Shown: one piece after another, positions 24,485 through 34,097 of the stretch
How the letters are laid out: every line of letters begins with the position of its first letter
Numbering within the stretch: position 1 is the first letter of the stretch
Made by a program: the position numbers and the translations under genes
Notes under the pieces: model-generated
Told to the model about the DNA's origin: nothing
The model's input: only the letters and a program-made list of their open reading frames with translations
Database searches by the model: none
NCBI GenBank assembly: GCA_959347345.1
Contig: OY365738.1
Location: 2,348,411 to 2,412,410 of the forward strand
Reading direction: 5' to 3'
DNA: 64,000 nt
DNA from: an uncultured Amylibacter sp.
GTDB taxonomy: Bacteria > Pseudomonadota > Alphaproteobacteria > Rhodobacterales > Rhodobacteraceae

Positions 24485-26244
24485 ACACTTATTCAACTCA
24501 TTTCCCACCCTATCCGTCGCATGATTCAGAGTCGGAGTCGCGCAATACTTTGGCACAGGCAAAACGCCGTTTGGTGTTTTTGGGGCTGTGTTATTTGATG
24601 GGAATTGCCATGATTTTAACACGGATTGTGTCGCTGTCCAACGCCGATGTGGTAGAGCCTATCGTGGCGCAATCCCAAACAAATCCCAGCGCGGGACGCG
24701 CCGATATTGCCGATAGGAACGGGCGGATTCTGGCGACTAATTTAATTACCAAAACGCTCTATGCTCGCCCGAATGTGATTTTGGACGCGGACAAAGCCGC
24801 CAGTGGTTTGGCGCAGATTTTCCCCGATTTGGACGCGGAAATATTGCTGGATAAATTCACCAATGGCAAGTCTAGCTTCCTTTGGTTAAAGTATAAAATC
24901 AGTCCGGAACAAAGCCAAGCCGTCCATGATTTGGGCGACCCTGGGCTGTTGTTTGGCACTACTGACATGCGGTTTTATCCCAACGGGGACTTGGCGGCGC
25001 ACGTCCTCGGCGGGGTTAGTTTTGGCAATTTGGGCGCACAAGGCGGCGAGCTAAATGGCATCGCTGGCGTGGAATTATATTTTGATTCGCGCCTGCGCAA
25101 CCCCGCGCAAAACGGGCAGCCTTTGCGCCTGTCAATCGATTTAGGCGCCCAAGCCGTGATGCGCCGTGTGTTGCAAGGCGGGCTGAAAACGATGGACGCG
25201 GCGGCGGGCAGTGCGATTTTAATGGACATCCATACGGGCGAGATTTTGTCCATGGTCTCCCTGCCTGATTTTGACGCGAACGACCGCAGCAATCCAATTT
25301 ATCAAAAGAAATTGCGGGGCACTTCGCCGCTGTTTAATCGCGCCGTGCAGGGGGTTTATGAATTGGGCAGCACCTTCAAATCCTTCACGATTGCCCAGCA
25401 GTTAAATGCGGGAAAGGTACGCCCCGAAACTTTAATTAATACCAAGGGGCCGATTATTTTTGGCGGTCATAAAATCCGCGATTTGCATAATCGTGAGCCG
25501 GTTTTGTCGGTCAGTGATATTTTAATAAAGTCGTCAAATATCGGCACGGCACGGATGGCGCATGCCACGGGGGCAGAGGCGCAAAAGGATTTTTTGGGTG
25601 CGCTTGGCTTGCTTGCGCCGAGTGAAATTGAATTGAAAGAGGCGGCTGGTGCGCGTCCTTTAAGCCCCAATCGCTGGGGCGAAATTCAAACGATGTCCGT
25701 GTCATACGGTCACGGAATCGCGGTGAGCCCCCTGCATTTGGCGAGTGCCTATGCGACCCTTGCCAACGGAGGATTTCGGGTTGTGCCAACTTTAATTCGC
25801 ACAGATATTAATGCCGATACGGATGCGAATACCGTTGATAGAGTGCGGATTTTATCGGAAGAAACCAGCCAAGATATGCGCAAAATGCTCCGCCGAGTCG
25901 TCGTTGATGGCACGGCTACACTGGGCAATGTCGCGGGTTATGATGTCGCGGGTAAGACGGGCACGGCGGACAAAGTTAATCCCAAAGGCGGCTATTATAA
26001 GGAACGCGTGATTGCCAATTTTGCCTCGGTTTTTCCCGCGGCCGACCCGCGTTATGTTTTGGTTGTCGTACTGGATGAGCCGAAAATAACCACGTTAGGG
26101 GAAGAGCAACGCACGGCAGGTTGGACGGCTGTCCCCGTCGCGGCAGAGCTGATTTCGCGGATGGCTCCGATCTTGGGGCTTGCCCCGATTTCCGCACAGG
26201 ATAATTTATTATCCGTATCGGCAGAGCCTCTGGCGCAGGAATAA
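24481..26244 (+). CDS. ftsI: Peptidoglycan D,D-transpeptidase FtsI (PBP3)
   Basis: A 587-residue class B penicillin-binding protein. It has one N-terminal membrane helix, a PBP dimerisation domain, and a transpeptidase domain with the catalytic serine in GSTFKSF near residue 296, KSSN near 345 and KTGTAD near 490. It cross-links septal peptidoglycan with FtsW. The start overlaps ftsL by four bases, so expression is coupled. ftsW itself is not in this cluster. Confidence 0.96.
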   Translation: MNTYSTHFPPYPSHDSESESRNTLAQAKRRLVFLGLCYLMGIAMILTRIVSLSNADVVEPIVAQSQTNPSAGRADIADRNGRILATNLITKTLYARPNVILDADKAASGLAQIFPDLDAEILLDKFTNGKSSFLWLKYKISPEQSQAVHDLGDPGLLFGTTDMRFYPNGDLAAHVLGGVSFGNLGAQGGELNGIAGVELYFDSRLRNPAQNGQPLRLSIDLGAQAVMRRVLQGGLKTMDAAAGSAILMDIHTGEILSMVSLPDFDANDRSNPIYQKKLRGTSPLFNRAVQGVYELGSTFKSFTIAQQLNAGKVRPETLINTKGPIIFGGHKIRDLHNREPVLSVSDILIKSSNIGTARMAHATGAEAQKDFLGALGLLAPSEIELKEAAGARPLSPNRWGEIQTMSVSYGHGIAVSPLHLASAYATLANGGFRVVPTLIRTDINADTDANTVDRVRILSEETSQDMRKMLRRVVVDGTATLGNVAGYDVAGKTGTADKVNPKGGYYKERVIANFASVFPAADPRYVLVVVLDEPKITTLGEEQRTAGWTAVPVAAELISRMAPILGLAPISAQDNLLSVSAEPLAQE

Positions 26245-26247
26245 AAA

Positions 26248-27708
26248 ATGCCAGACCAGACCTTTAAAACATTAAATTTATCGGACGCGGACACGCGGGT
26301 TTGCGGACTTTCCACGGAAAGTGGGGCGGTGAAAAAAGGAGATTTATTTATTGCTTTGCAAGGTGAAAAAACCCATGGTGCGGAATATATTGCCGATGTT
26401 TTACCGCATCAACCCAGCGCGATTTTAACGGATAAAAAGGGTGCGAAAATAATAAATAATAATAAAAATAATAAAACACCTATTTTCATTCGCCCGAACC
26501 CACGCCATGATTTGTCGCTTATTTGTGCGCAGTTTTATCCCGCGCAACCATCAAAAATTGTGGCGATAACGGGGACGAATGCAAAGACTTCTATCAGCCA
26601 TTTTACCCGCCAAATATGGCAGCACCTAAACCACCAATCTGCCAATATCGGCACGATGGGTGTGCAGGGTGATTATGACGCGCCGTTGCACCATACGACG
26701 CCCGACCCGATAACTCTGCATCGCCTGTTGGATGACATGACGGGGCAGGGAATTACCCATGCAGCGATGGAGGCTTCTTCGCATGGACTCGCCCAACATC
26801 GCCTTGATGGAGTGCGAATTTGCGCCGCCGCGTTTTCTAATTTCTCCCAAGACCATCTGGATTATCATAAAAATTTTGCTGATTATTTTAATGCCAAAGC
26901 GCGATTATTTCGCGATATTTTACCGCCCGACGGTGTGGCTGTAATTAATATAAATAATGAAAAAGGACGCGATATTTATCAGATTGCAAAATCGCGTGGG
27001 CAGGAAATAATGACCTTTGGTGTGGGGGGAGATATGCAGATTCATGACCTCCGCGCCGATGACGCAGGGCAGGATTTGCGGTTTTCATGGCAAGGGACTA
27101 TTCATCAAACTCGGCTGAATTTAATCGGTGCTTTCCAAGCCGATAATACCCTGATGGCAGCGATGTTGGCGATAGCTTGCGGGGCTGAATCGGACGCGGT
27201 TTTCGCCACGTTTCCGCATTTAAAAACCGTGGAAGGACGGATGGAATTGGTTGTGCGTCGCGCCAATGGTGCGCCGATTTTTGTCGATTATGCACACACG
27301 CCTGATGCGTTGCGCCACGCCTTGCAATCGCTCCGTGCGCATATAATGGGGCGGGTGATTGTCGTCTTTGGCGCGGGCGGTGACAGGGATAAAACGAAGC
27401 GTGAAATGATGGGGCAGGTGGCGGCGCAGGGCGCGGACGAGGTGATTGTCACGGACGATAATCCGCGTGGCGAGGCGGCAAAAAATATTCGCGCGATGGT
27501 CATGCAGGGGTGTCCAAAGGCGCAGGAATTCGGCGACAGAGCCGAGGCGATTTTGCACGGGATAGCCGCGTTGGACGCGGGCGATGCCTTGCTGATTGCT
27601 GGCAAAGGACACGAGAGCGGGCAGACGATTGGTGGCACGACTTTTGCCTTTGTCGATGGCGAACAGGCCAGCATTAGCGTGGCCGCTTTGGACGGAGGTG
27701 CGGCATGA
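26248..27708 (+). CDS. murE: UDP-N-acetylmuramoyl-tripeptide synthetase (MurE)
   Basis: A 486-residue cytoplasmic ligase that adds meso-diaminopimelate to UDP-MurNAc-dipeptide. The ATP loop is VAITGTNAKTSISHF; GTNAKT replaces the common GTNGKT. The DNPRGEAAKNI segment carries the DNPR motif that selects meso-DAP. An insertion KIINNNKNNKTP near residue 70 is encoded by an AAT-rich microsatellite and falls between the N-terminal domain and the ATP domain. Spacing to ftsI is 3 bases and it overlaps murF by 4. Confidence 0.96.
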   Translation: MPDQTFKTLNLSDADTRVCGLSTESGAVKKGDLFIALQGEKTHGAEYIADVLPHQPSAILTDKKGAKIINNNKNNKTPIFIRPNPRHDLSLICAQFYPAQPSKIVAITGTNAKTSISHFTRQIWQHLNHQSANIGTMGVQGDYDAPLHHTTPDPITLHRLLDDMTGQGITHAAMEASSHGLAQHRLDGVRICAAAFSNFSQDHLDYHKNFADYFNAKARLFRDILPPDGVAVININNEKGRDIYQIAKSRGQEIMTFGVGGDMQIHDLRADDAGQDLRFSWQGTIHQTRLNLIGAFQADNTLMAAMLAIACGAESDAVFATFPHLKTVEGRMELVVRRANGAPIFVDYAHTPDALRHALQSLRAHIMGRVIVVFGAGGDRDKTKREMMGQVAAQGADEVIVTDDNPRGEAAKNIRAMVMQGCPKAQEFGDRAEAILHGIAALDAGDALLIAGKGHESGQTIGGTTFAFVDGEQASISVAALDGGAA

Positions 27709-29015
27709 TTTTATGGACGGCAGAGGCGGCCGCGGATGCGACTGGCGGGGAATTAAAGGGTGCGAATTCGCGTACAAATTGGCACGCCACGGGCGTGTGT
27801 ATTGACACCCGCGAAATTAAAAAAGGCGATTTATTTGTCGCCCTGACGGACAGCCGCGACGGGCATGATTTCGTGGCAGAGGCCTTTGCAAAAGGCGCGT
27901 CGGCGGCTTTGGTTTCGCGTGTACCCAGTGGATGTGATGGTAAAAATTTATTAATTGTTGACGATGTTTTAAAGGGGTTGGGCGATATGGCGCGATATGC
28001 CCGTAAGCGAACGGAGGCAAAAATTATTGGTATTACTGGCTCTGTCGGTAAGACGAGTTGCAAGGAAATGTTGCGCCTCGTTTTGTCCGCGCAGGGGGCG
28101 ACCCACGCGGCCGAACGCAGTTTTAATAACCACTGGGGGGTGCCTTTGACTCTGGCACGGATGCCGCAGGATACCGATTTTGCGGTGATAGAAATTGGTA
28201 TGAATCACGCGGGGGAAATCGCGCCTTTGGCAGAAATGGCGCGGCTGGATGTGGCGTTAATTACCACCGTTGGCGCGGTGCATTTGGCGGCGTTTGACTC
28301 GGTGGAAGAGATAGCGCAGGAGAAGGCAGAGATTTTTTCTGGATTAAAATCGGGCGGGGTCGCGGTGTTAAATAGAGGTATTGAGACTTGGGAAATTTTA
28401 TCGGCAAAGGCCGAATCTGTCGGGGCGAAGATTATTAATTTTGGTGCGGATGATTTAATTAAATATAATTTTTTATCACTGGATTATCATGTTGCCATGA
28501 ACTCTTTGGCTGTGCTGGCATGTGCAAAAAGTTTGGGTGTGGAAGAGCAAATTATATTTAATCAATTAGAAAAATTTCGCGCCCTTAAAGGGCGCGGTGC
28601 GCGTAAAGTAATTTCCTTGCCGAATGGCGAGGCAACCCTGATTGACGAAAGTTATAATGCCAATCCGCTTTCTATGCATGCCACTTTGGATAGCTTGGCG
28701 CAGAGCAACGCACAAGGAAAAAAAATTGCCATTATTGGCGATATGCTGGAACTTGGAAAAGATGAAAAAACTTTTCATGCGGACATTAAAAACCTACCTT
28801 GTATTAAAAAAATTGACACGATTCATACCATCGGAACGTTGATGAAAAACTTGCATAATGTTTTGCCAGAGGATAAAAGGGGGGAGCATTTTGCCGATGC
28901 CACCGCCTGTATCGCCCGCGCCAATGACATTATTCATGCGGGGGATTTGGTCATGATTAAAGGTTCTTTTTCCATGAACCTTGGCAAAATAATTAATCAC
29001 TTAACCAATAAATAA
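27705..29015 (+). CDS. murF: UDP-N-acetylmuramoyl-tripeptide--D-alanyl-D-alanine ligase
   Basis: A 436-residue Mur ligase that adds D-Ala-D-Ala. The ATP loop is [20 protein letters not shown]; other conserved pieces are [31 protein letters not shown] and [16 protein letters not shown]. The start overlaps murE. It is followed 10 bases later by mraY, which has its own AAGGAAACC ribosome site. Confidence 0.96.
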   Translation: MILWTAEAAADATGGELKGANSRTNWHATGVCIDTREIKKGDLFVALTDSRDGHDFVAEAFAKGASAALVSRVPSGCDGKNLLIVDDVLKGLGDMARYARKRTEAKIIGITGSVGKTSCKEMLRLVLSAQGATHAAERSFNNHWGVPLTLARMPQDTDFAVIEIGMNHAGEIAPLAEMARLDVALITTVGAVHLAAFDSVEEIAQEKAEIFSGLKSGGVAVLNRGIETWEILSAKAESVGAKIINFGADDLIKYNFLSLDYHVAMNSLAVLACAKSLGVEEQIIFNQLEKFRALKGRGARKVISLPNGEATLIDESYNANPLSMHATLDSLAQSNAQGKKIAIIGDMLELGKDEKTFHADIKNLPCIKKIDTIHTIGTLMKNLHNVLPEDKRGEHFADATACIARANDIIHAGDLVMIKGSFSMNLGKIINHLTNK

Positions 29016-29025
29016 AGGAAACCTT

Positions 29026-30111
29026 ATGCTCTATTTTCTAACCGAACTTTCCACTGGCGGGGATGTTTTTAATCTCTTCCGCTATATTACTTTTCGCGCG
29101 GGCGGGGGATTTTTCACCGCCCTTTTGCTGAGTTTTATTCTCGGCAAACCCGTGATTAATTTCTTAAAAAAGCACCAGAAAAAAGGTCAACCGATTCGCG
29201 CTGACGGCCCCGCTAGCCATTTAATTCAAAAGAGCGGAACGCCAACTATGGGTGGAATTTTAATACTGGCAACGCTGATTATTTCCACTCTGCTATGGGC
29301 GAGATGGGATAGCGGGTTCGTCTGGATGGTGCTGTTTGTCACCGCGGGGTTCGGCGCGATTGGCTTTATTGATGATTATTTGAAGGTGAAATCTTTCACG
29401 ACAAAAGGCTTTTCTTCCCGCGCAAGATTACTCATCGGACTCACCATCGCGCTGATTGCGGGGTACTGGGCGGCGGCACTGCATCCCGACCATTTGAGCC
29501 AACAACTCGCTTTGCCATTTTTAAAAAACGCGCTCTTAAATTTGGGAATTTTATTTTTTCCATTCGTCATGGTGGTGATTGTCGGGTCTGCCAACGCGGT
29601 GAATTTAACCGACGGTTTGGACGGGCTGGCGATTATGCCCGTCATCATCGCGGCGGGTGCGCTCGGCACGATTGCTTACGTGATTGGGCGCGCGGATTTC
29701 ACGCAATATCTGGATGTGCATTATGTCGCGGGCACGGGTGAGTTGCTGATTTTCACCTCTGCTTTAATCGGTGCGGGGCTGGGATTTTTATGGTACAACG
29801 CCCCACCCGCCGCTGTTTTTATGGGCGATACGGGGTCGCTAGCCTTGGGCGGAGCCTTGGGCGCGATAGCCGTTGCCACGAAACACGAGCTGGTTTTGGC
29901 GATAGTCGGCGGGCTGTTTGTCATAGAAGCCCTGTCCGTGATTATCCAAGTTGGCTATTTCAAATGCACGGGCAAGCGGGTTTTTTTAATGGCACCCATC
30001 CATCATCATTTTGAAAAAAAGGGCTGGCATGAAAGCCAAATTGTCATTCGGTTTTGGATTATCGCGCTGATTTTGGCGTTAATTGGGTTGGCAACCCTGA
30101 AGGTGCGTTAG
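29026..30111 (+). CDS. mraY: Phospho-N-acetylmuramoyl-pentapeptide-transferase
   Basis: A 361-residue membrane enzyme with about ten helices that makes lipid I from UDP-MurNAc-pentapeptide and undecaprenyl phosphate. Active-site signatures are [29 protein letters not shown] and the conserved HHHFEKKGW. It lies in the standard place between murF and murD. Confidence 0.98.
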   Translation: MLYFLTELSTGGDVFNLFRYITFRAGGGFFTALLLSFILGKPVINFLKKHQKKGQPIRADGPASHLIQKSGTPTMGGILILATLIISTLLWARWDSGFVWMVLFVTAGFGAIGFIDDYLKVKSFTTKGFSSRARLLIGLTIALIAGYWAAALHPDHLSQQLALPFLKNALLNLGILFFPFVMVVIVGSANAVNLTDGLDGLAIMPVIIAAGALGTIAYVIGRADFTQYLDVHYVAGTGELLIFTSALIGAGLGFLWYNAPPAAVFMGDTGSLALGGALGAIAVATKHELVLAIVGGLFVIEALSVIIQVGYFKCTGKRVFLMAPIHHHFEKKGWHESQIVIRFWIIALILALIGLATLKVR

Positions 30112-31461
30112 ATGATTATTGCCCAAGGATATAAGAGGAAAACCGTGGCGGTGCTGGGCTTGGCGCGGGCTGGGCTGGCGACTGCGGCCGCGTTAATCGC
30201 GGGCGGTGCGCGGGTTTTTGCCTGGGATGATAATGCCGAGGCAAGGGATGCGGGCGTGGCGTTGGGCGCGGAAATAATGGATATAAAAAACGTGCCGTGG
30301 GCGGATATTGCGGCGTTATTTGTGTCGCCCGGAATTGCGCATTTATACCCAAAACCGCATCCGATAATTGCCGAGGCGGTGCGCCAAGGCGTTGCCATTG
30401 ACAATGATATTGGATTATTTTTTCGCTCGCTCACTTTGGGCGCAAAGGTGATTTGCGTGACGGGGTCGAACGGCAAATCCACGATTACCGCGCTGCTGGC
30501 GCATGTGCTGACGCGGCTGAATATACCCGTGCAGATGGGCGGAAATATCGGGCAGGCGGTGATGGGATTGCAATCGCCCGATGATGGAATTGTGGTGTTG
30601 GAGCTGTCCAGCTATCAAACCGAATTGGCGCAAACTCTGCGTCCCGATATTGCGTTGTTCGCCAATTTTTCGCCTGACCATCTGGATCGCCACGGCGGGC
30701 TTGGTGGCTATTTTGCGGCAAAGCGGAGGCTGTTTGAAATTGGCAATCCTGCCTTCTCGGTGGTTGGTTTGGATGAGGCGGAGGGGCGGTTTATCGCGGG
30801 CTCTGTGCGCGGTGATGTGATTGGTGTTGTGTCGGAAAACGCGGGCGCGGGTTGGTCAATTTGCGTTGCTGAGGGCGGTCTTTCCGAATGGCAAAACGGT
30901 GCGCAAATCGGGCAAATGGATGTTGCTGGGTTGGATAATCTCCGCGGGCATCATAACCATCACAACGCGGCAATGGTCTTTGCCACCTGCCGAGCTTTGG
31001 GGTTTGCCGCGCCCGCGATTTGCACCGCAATGCAGGAATTTGACGGGCTGGAACATCGCTGTCAAATCGTCGGTGAAAAGGACGGAGTCGTGTTTGTAAA
31101 TAATTCCAAGGCGACAAATGTTGCCTCTGTCGGGCGGGCTTTGTCGGTGTTTGAGCGGATACATTGGATAGTCGGCGGGCAGAAACGTGATGACGGATTG
31201 GCCGCGCTCGCGCCGTTATTTGGGCGGGTGAAACGCGCCTATTTAATCGGCGAATCGGCGGAGGATTTCGCGCCCGATTTGGCTGGAGTTGCACTGGAAC
31301 ATTGCGGGACTCTGGCGCGGGCGGTGGAGGCGGTGATGGATAATGTGCAACGCGGGGATGTGGTTTTGCTCGCGCCCGCCTGCGCGAGTTTTGACCAGTT
31401 TGCCAGTTTTGAAGAACGGGGCGATGCGTTCGTTTCTTTGATTAAACCGTATTTAAAATAA
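30112..31461 (+). CDS. murD: UDP-N-acetylmuramoylalanine--D-glutamate ligase
   Basis: A 449-residue Mur ligase that adds D-glutamate. It has an N-terminal nucleotide-binding fold (VAVLGLARAGLATAAALIAG), the ATP loop VICVTGSNGKSTITALLAH, and the C-terminal VNNSKATN and LLAPACASFDQFASFEERG. It begins right after the mraY stop. It is the last dcw gene in the window: ftsW, murG, murC, murB and ftsQAZ, which normally follow, are replaced by the antiporter operon. Confidence 0.97.
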   Translation: MIIAQGYKRKTVAVLGLARAGLATAAALIAGGARVFAWDDNAEARDAGVALGAEIMDIKNVPWADIAALFVSPGIAHLYPKPHPIIAEAVRQGVAIDNDIGLFFRSLTLGAKVICVTGSNGKSTITALLAHVLTRLNIPVQMGGNIGQAVMGLQSPDDGIVVLELSSYQTELAQTLRPDIALFANFSPDHLDRHGGLGGYFAAKRRLFEIGNPAFSVVGLDEAEGRFIAGSVRGDVIGVVSENAGAGWSICVAEGGLSEWQNGAQIGQMDVAGLDNLRGHHNHHNAAMVFATCRALGFAAPAICTAMQEFDGLEHRCQIVGEKDGVVFVNNSKATNVASVGRALSVFERIHWIVGGQKRDDGLAALAPLFGRVKRAYLIGESAEDFAPDLAGVALEHCGTLARAVEAVMDNVQRGDVVLLAPACASFDQFASFEERGDAFVSLIKPYLK

Positions 31462-31523
31462 TTAATTTATAATTAATTTTTAACCACTTGACACTCCGCC
31501 CGCCCGCGTGTAAAACATGCATC

Positions 31524-32000
31524 ATGTTGCGTTTTATTTTTTCAGTCGCGTTTTTATTTCTGCTGTGGCTTGGGCTTTCTGGTATCTACAAACCGCTGGT
31601 CGTTGGGCTGGGGCTTGGCTCTGCTGTTTTTGCCGTAATGGTCGCCCGCCGTATGAATAAATATGACGCGATGGGGGCGTTAAAAATCGCCCTGCGACCG
31701 CTTGCCGTTATCGGTTATCTCCTTTGGCTGATTGGTGAAATTGCCAAGGCGAATTTGATTGTCGCGCGGATTATCCTCTCGCCCTCCGCGCCTGTAAAGC
31801 AGAAATTTTTCACGACTCCAACCACGCAGAAAACCGATTTGGGGTGTGCGATTTTTGCCAATTCCATTACCTTGACCCCTGGGACTATTACGGTGGAAGT
31901 GGAAGAAAAAACCCTGTTGGTGCATGCGCTGGCCTTCGCGCCGAGTGACACAATCGCCCTAGCAGATATGAACGCGCGGGCGTGTAAGGTGGAAATATAA
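31524..32000 (+). CDS. mnhE: Mrp-type cation/proton antiporter subunit E
   Basis: A 158-residue protein with two N-terminal membrane helices (FIFSVAFLFLLWLGLSG), a MARRM-like loop and a soluble C-terminal part (ITLTPGTITVEVEEKTLLVH), typical of MnhE/MrpE. Mrp complexes exchange Na+ or other cations for protons across the inner membrane. It is the first gene of a nine-gene operon with overlapping starts. An in-frame TTG upstream at 31488 is less likely because the family starts at the hydrophobic helix. Confidence 0.9.
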   Translation: MLRFIFSVAFLFLLWLGLSGIYKPLVVGLGLGSAVFAVMVARRMNKYDAMGALKIALRPLAVIGYLLWLIGEIAKANLIVARIILSPSAPVKQKFFTTPTTQKTDLGCAIFANSITLTPGTITVEVEEKTLLVHALAFAPSDTIALADMNARACKVEI

Positions 32001-32293
32001 TGTTTATCTTCGCCACAATCGCGCTGTTTATCGCCATGGTCATGACGCTCGTCCGCCTGTATTTGGGTGAGAGCCTGTACGACCGCGTTTTGGCAGGCAG
32101 CTCCTTTGGCACAACCACGGTTTTATTTATTGGCGTGGTTGGATTTTTAACCGAACGCCCTGATTTTTTGGACATAGCTTTGTTGTACGCTTTGATAAAT
32201 TTTGTCGGCACAATCGCCGTATTAAAATTCTTTCGCTATCGCAGTTTGGGCGATGCGCACACAAATAAATTCACCGATAAAGGCGATAAATAA
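32000..32293 (+). CDS. mnhF: Mrp-type antiporter subunit F
   Basis: A 97-residue protein with three membrane helices, including DRVLAGSSFGTTTVLFIGV and an ending LYALINFVGTIAVLKFFRY that is diagnostic for MnhF/MrpF. The ATG shares a base with the mnhE stop. A basic tail (TNKFTDKGDK) reaches into mnhG. Confidence 0.9.
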   Translation: MFIFATIALFIAMVMTLVRLYLGESLYDRVLAGSSFGTTTVLFIGVVGFLTERPDFLDIALLYALINFVGTIAVLKFFRYRSLGDAHTNKFTDKGDK

Positions 32294-32613
32294 TGTGGGA
32301 TTTAATCATAGATATTGCCAGTTGGGTGCTGATTATCGGGGGGGCGGGTTTTACTCTTATCGGTACTTTTGGGCTGTTGCGGTTTGGCGATTTCTGGTCG
32401 CGGATGCATGCGGTTTCCGTCTCTGAATCGGGCGGGGCGTTTTTATTATTGGCGGGGATGGCGTTGCAAGCGGGCTTTGTTTTGGTGACATTAAAACTGG
32501 TCGTTATCGGCGTGTTTTTATTCATCACCGGGCCGAGCGCGACCCACGCGATTGCCAATGCCGCGCTTGTCCGTGATAAAAAAACTGCGAATAAAAAGGA
32601 CAAATCCGCATGA
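32293..32613 (+). CDS. mnhG: Mrp-type antiporter subunit G
   Basis: A 106-residue protein with three helices and the family signature GTFGLLRFGDFWSRMHAVS, then TGPSATHAIANAAL. MnhG/MrpG is an essential small subunit of the complex. It overlaps the next gene by four bases (ATGA). Confidence 0.92.
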   Translation: MWDLIIDIASWVLIIGGAGFTLIGTFGLLRFGDFWSRMHAVSVSESGGAFLLLAGMALQAGFVLVTLKLVVIGVFLFITGPSATHAIANAALVRDKKTANKKDKSA

Positions 32614-33659
32614 GCACGCTTTACATGAATATAGTGTTATTTGCCATGATGGTTGCCACCGCAATCGCCATCGTGCGGATGAATAAATTATTCGCCGTGG
32701 TCATGCTATCGGGCGTTTTTTCCCTGCTGGCCGCCATGTTATTTATCGTTCTGGACGCGGTCGATGTGGCATTCACAGAGGCGGCGGTGGGCGCGGGAAT
32801 TTCCACCGTTTTAATGCTCGGCACAATCGCGCTGGTCCGCGATAACGAAAACAAAACCGTCCGCGCGGGGATTTTGCCTTTGATAGTCGTTGGCATCACG
32901 GGGCTGGGCATGGTCTATGGCACGTTGGATTTGCCCGCGTTTGGGGCGGCAGACGCGCCCGCGCAGGTGTATTTGAAACCCGATTATATGGCGCGAACGG
33001 TGAGCGAAATTGACATCCCAAATGTGGTGACCGCGATTTTGGCGAGCTATCGCGGCTATGATACTATGGGCGAAGTCGTTGTGGTTTTCACCGCGGGGAT
33101 TGCGGTTTTGCTGTTGTTGTCTGCTTTGCAACAGCGACCTGCGCCCACAAAAACCACAATAAAAACCACAATAAAAAATTCAATAAAAACTCCAATAAAA
33201 AACCCAACCCAAGCCAACTGGCAAAACCATCTTATCCTACGTGTTGTCACAAAAATGCTGGTCGGTCTTATTATTCTTTACGCGTTTTACGTCCAGTTTC
33301 ACGGGGATTTTTCCCCGGGTGGCGGCTTCCAAGCGGGGATTATTATTGCCGTTGCTTTTATTTTATACGGTCTCGTTTTCGGACAAAACGCGGTTTATCA
33401 AACCTTGCCCCCTTGGGTGGTGCATAAAATTTTGGCACTTGGCGTTTTGATTTATATCGGCACGGGGCTGGCGACTATGGCTCTCGGCGGGGCGTTTTTG
33501 GACTATGGAGTTTTCGCACCGCACCATCCCAGCCACGGTCAACATTGGGGTATTTTGGCGGTGGAATTGGGTGTAGGCATTACGGTCGCGGGTGTTATGA
33601 TTTGCATTTATTACGTGTTTTCTGCGCGTACCGGCCCCTTGCGCGATACAGATTGGTAG
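32610..33659 (+). CDS. mnhB: Fused MbhD-like (DUF4040) and MnhB subunit
   Basis: A 349-residue membrane protein made of two units. The first half (LDAVDVAFTEAAVGAGISTV) is the MbhD/DUF4040 segment found at the end of large MrpA proteins. After a linker of lysine/threonine repeats (TKTTIKTTIKNSIKTPIKNP) comes the MnhB domain (FHGDFSPGGGFQAGI and a C-terminal membrane helix). The arrangement fits the E-F-G-B-C-D-D-A type of cluster in which the C-terminal part of MrpA is carried by the B subunit. Confidence 0.88.
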   Translation: MSTLYMNIVLFAMMVATAIAIVRMNKLFAVVMLSGVFSLLAAMLFIVLDAVDVAFTEAAVGAGISTVLMLGTIALVRDNENKTVRAGILPLIVVGITGLGMVYGTLDLPAFGAADAPAQVYLKPDYMARTVSEIDIPNVVTAILASYRGYDTMGEVVVVFTAGIAVLLLLSALQQRPAPTKTTIKTTIKNSIKTPIKNPTQANWQNHLILRVVTKMLVGLIILYAFYVQFHGDFSPGGGFQAGIIIAVAFILYGLVFGQNAVYQTLPPWVVHKILALGVLIYIGTGLATMALGGAFLDYGVFAPHHPSHGQHWGILAVELGVGITVAGVMICIYYVFSARTGPLRDTDW

Positions 33660-33665
33660 GCGATT

Positions 33666-34097
33666 ATGGATTATTTTATCGGGCATTTTAATTATTGGAT
33701 GTTTATTATTTTAATGATGACGGGGCTTTATATTGTCGTGGCAAAAGGCTCGCTGGTGAAAAAAATTGTCGGGCTGAATATTTTTCAAACCTCGGTTTTT
33801 ATGCTGTATATCTCTATCGGAAAAATCACGGGTGGCACTGCGCCGATTTTCCCAACCGATAGCGCGGGGCATATTTTACCCCACGATAATATTATTTATT
33901 CCAACCCTCTGCCCCATGTTTTAATCCTGACTGCGATAGTCGTCGGGGTCGCCACAACCGCCCTGGGGCTGGCGTTGGTCGTGCGGATTCGCGAGGCCTT
34001 TGGTACCATTGATGAAGAAGAAATCGTGAAAATAGAACACCAGATTTTATTGGAAAATAATAAAATTCATGGCACACAAATGGGAGGGCGAAGCTGA
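33666..34097 (+). CDS. mnhC: Mrp-type antiporter subunit C (NuoK-like)
   Basis: A 143-residue NuoK-like protein with three membrane helices: MFIILMMTGLYIVVAKGS, VGLNIFQTSVFMLYISIGK and HVLILTAIVVGVATTALGLA. The position between B and D matches MnhC/MrpC. The C-terminal tail is charged. Its last base is shared with the next start. Confidence 0.9.
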   Translation: MDYFIGHFNYWMFIILMMTGLYIVVAKGSLVKKIVGLNIFQTSVFMLYISIGKITGGTAPIFPTDSAGHILPHDNIIYSNPLPHVLILTAIVVGVATTALGLALVVRIREAFGTIDEEEIVKIEHQILLENNKIHGTQMGGRS

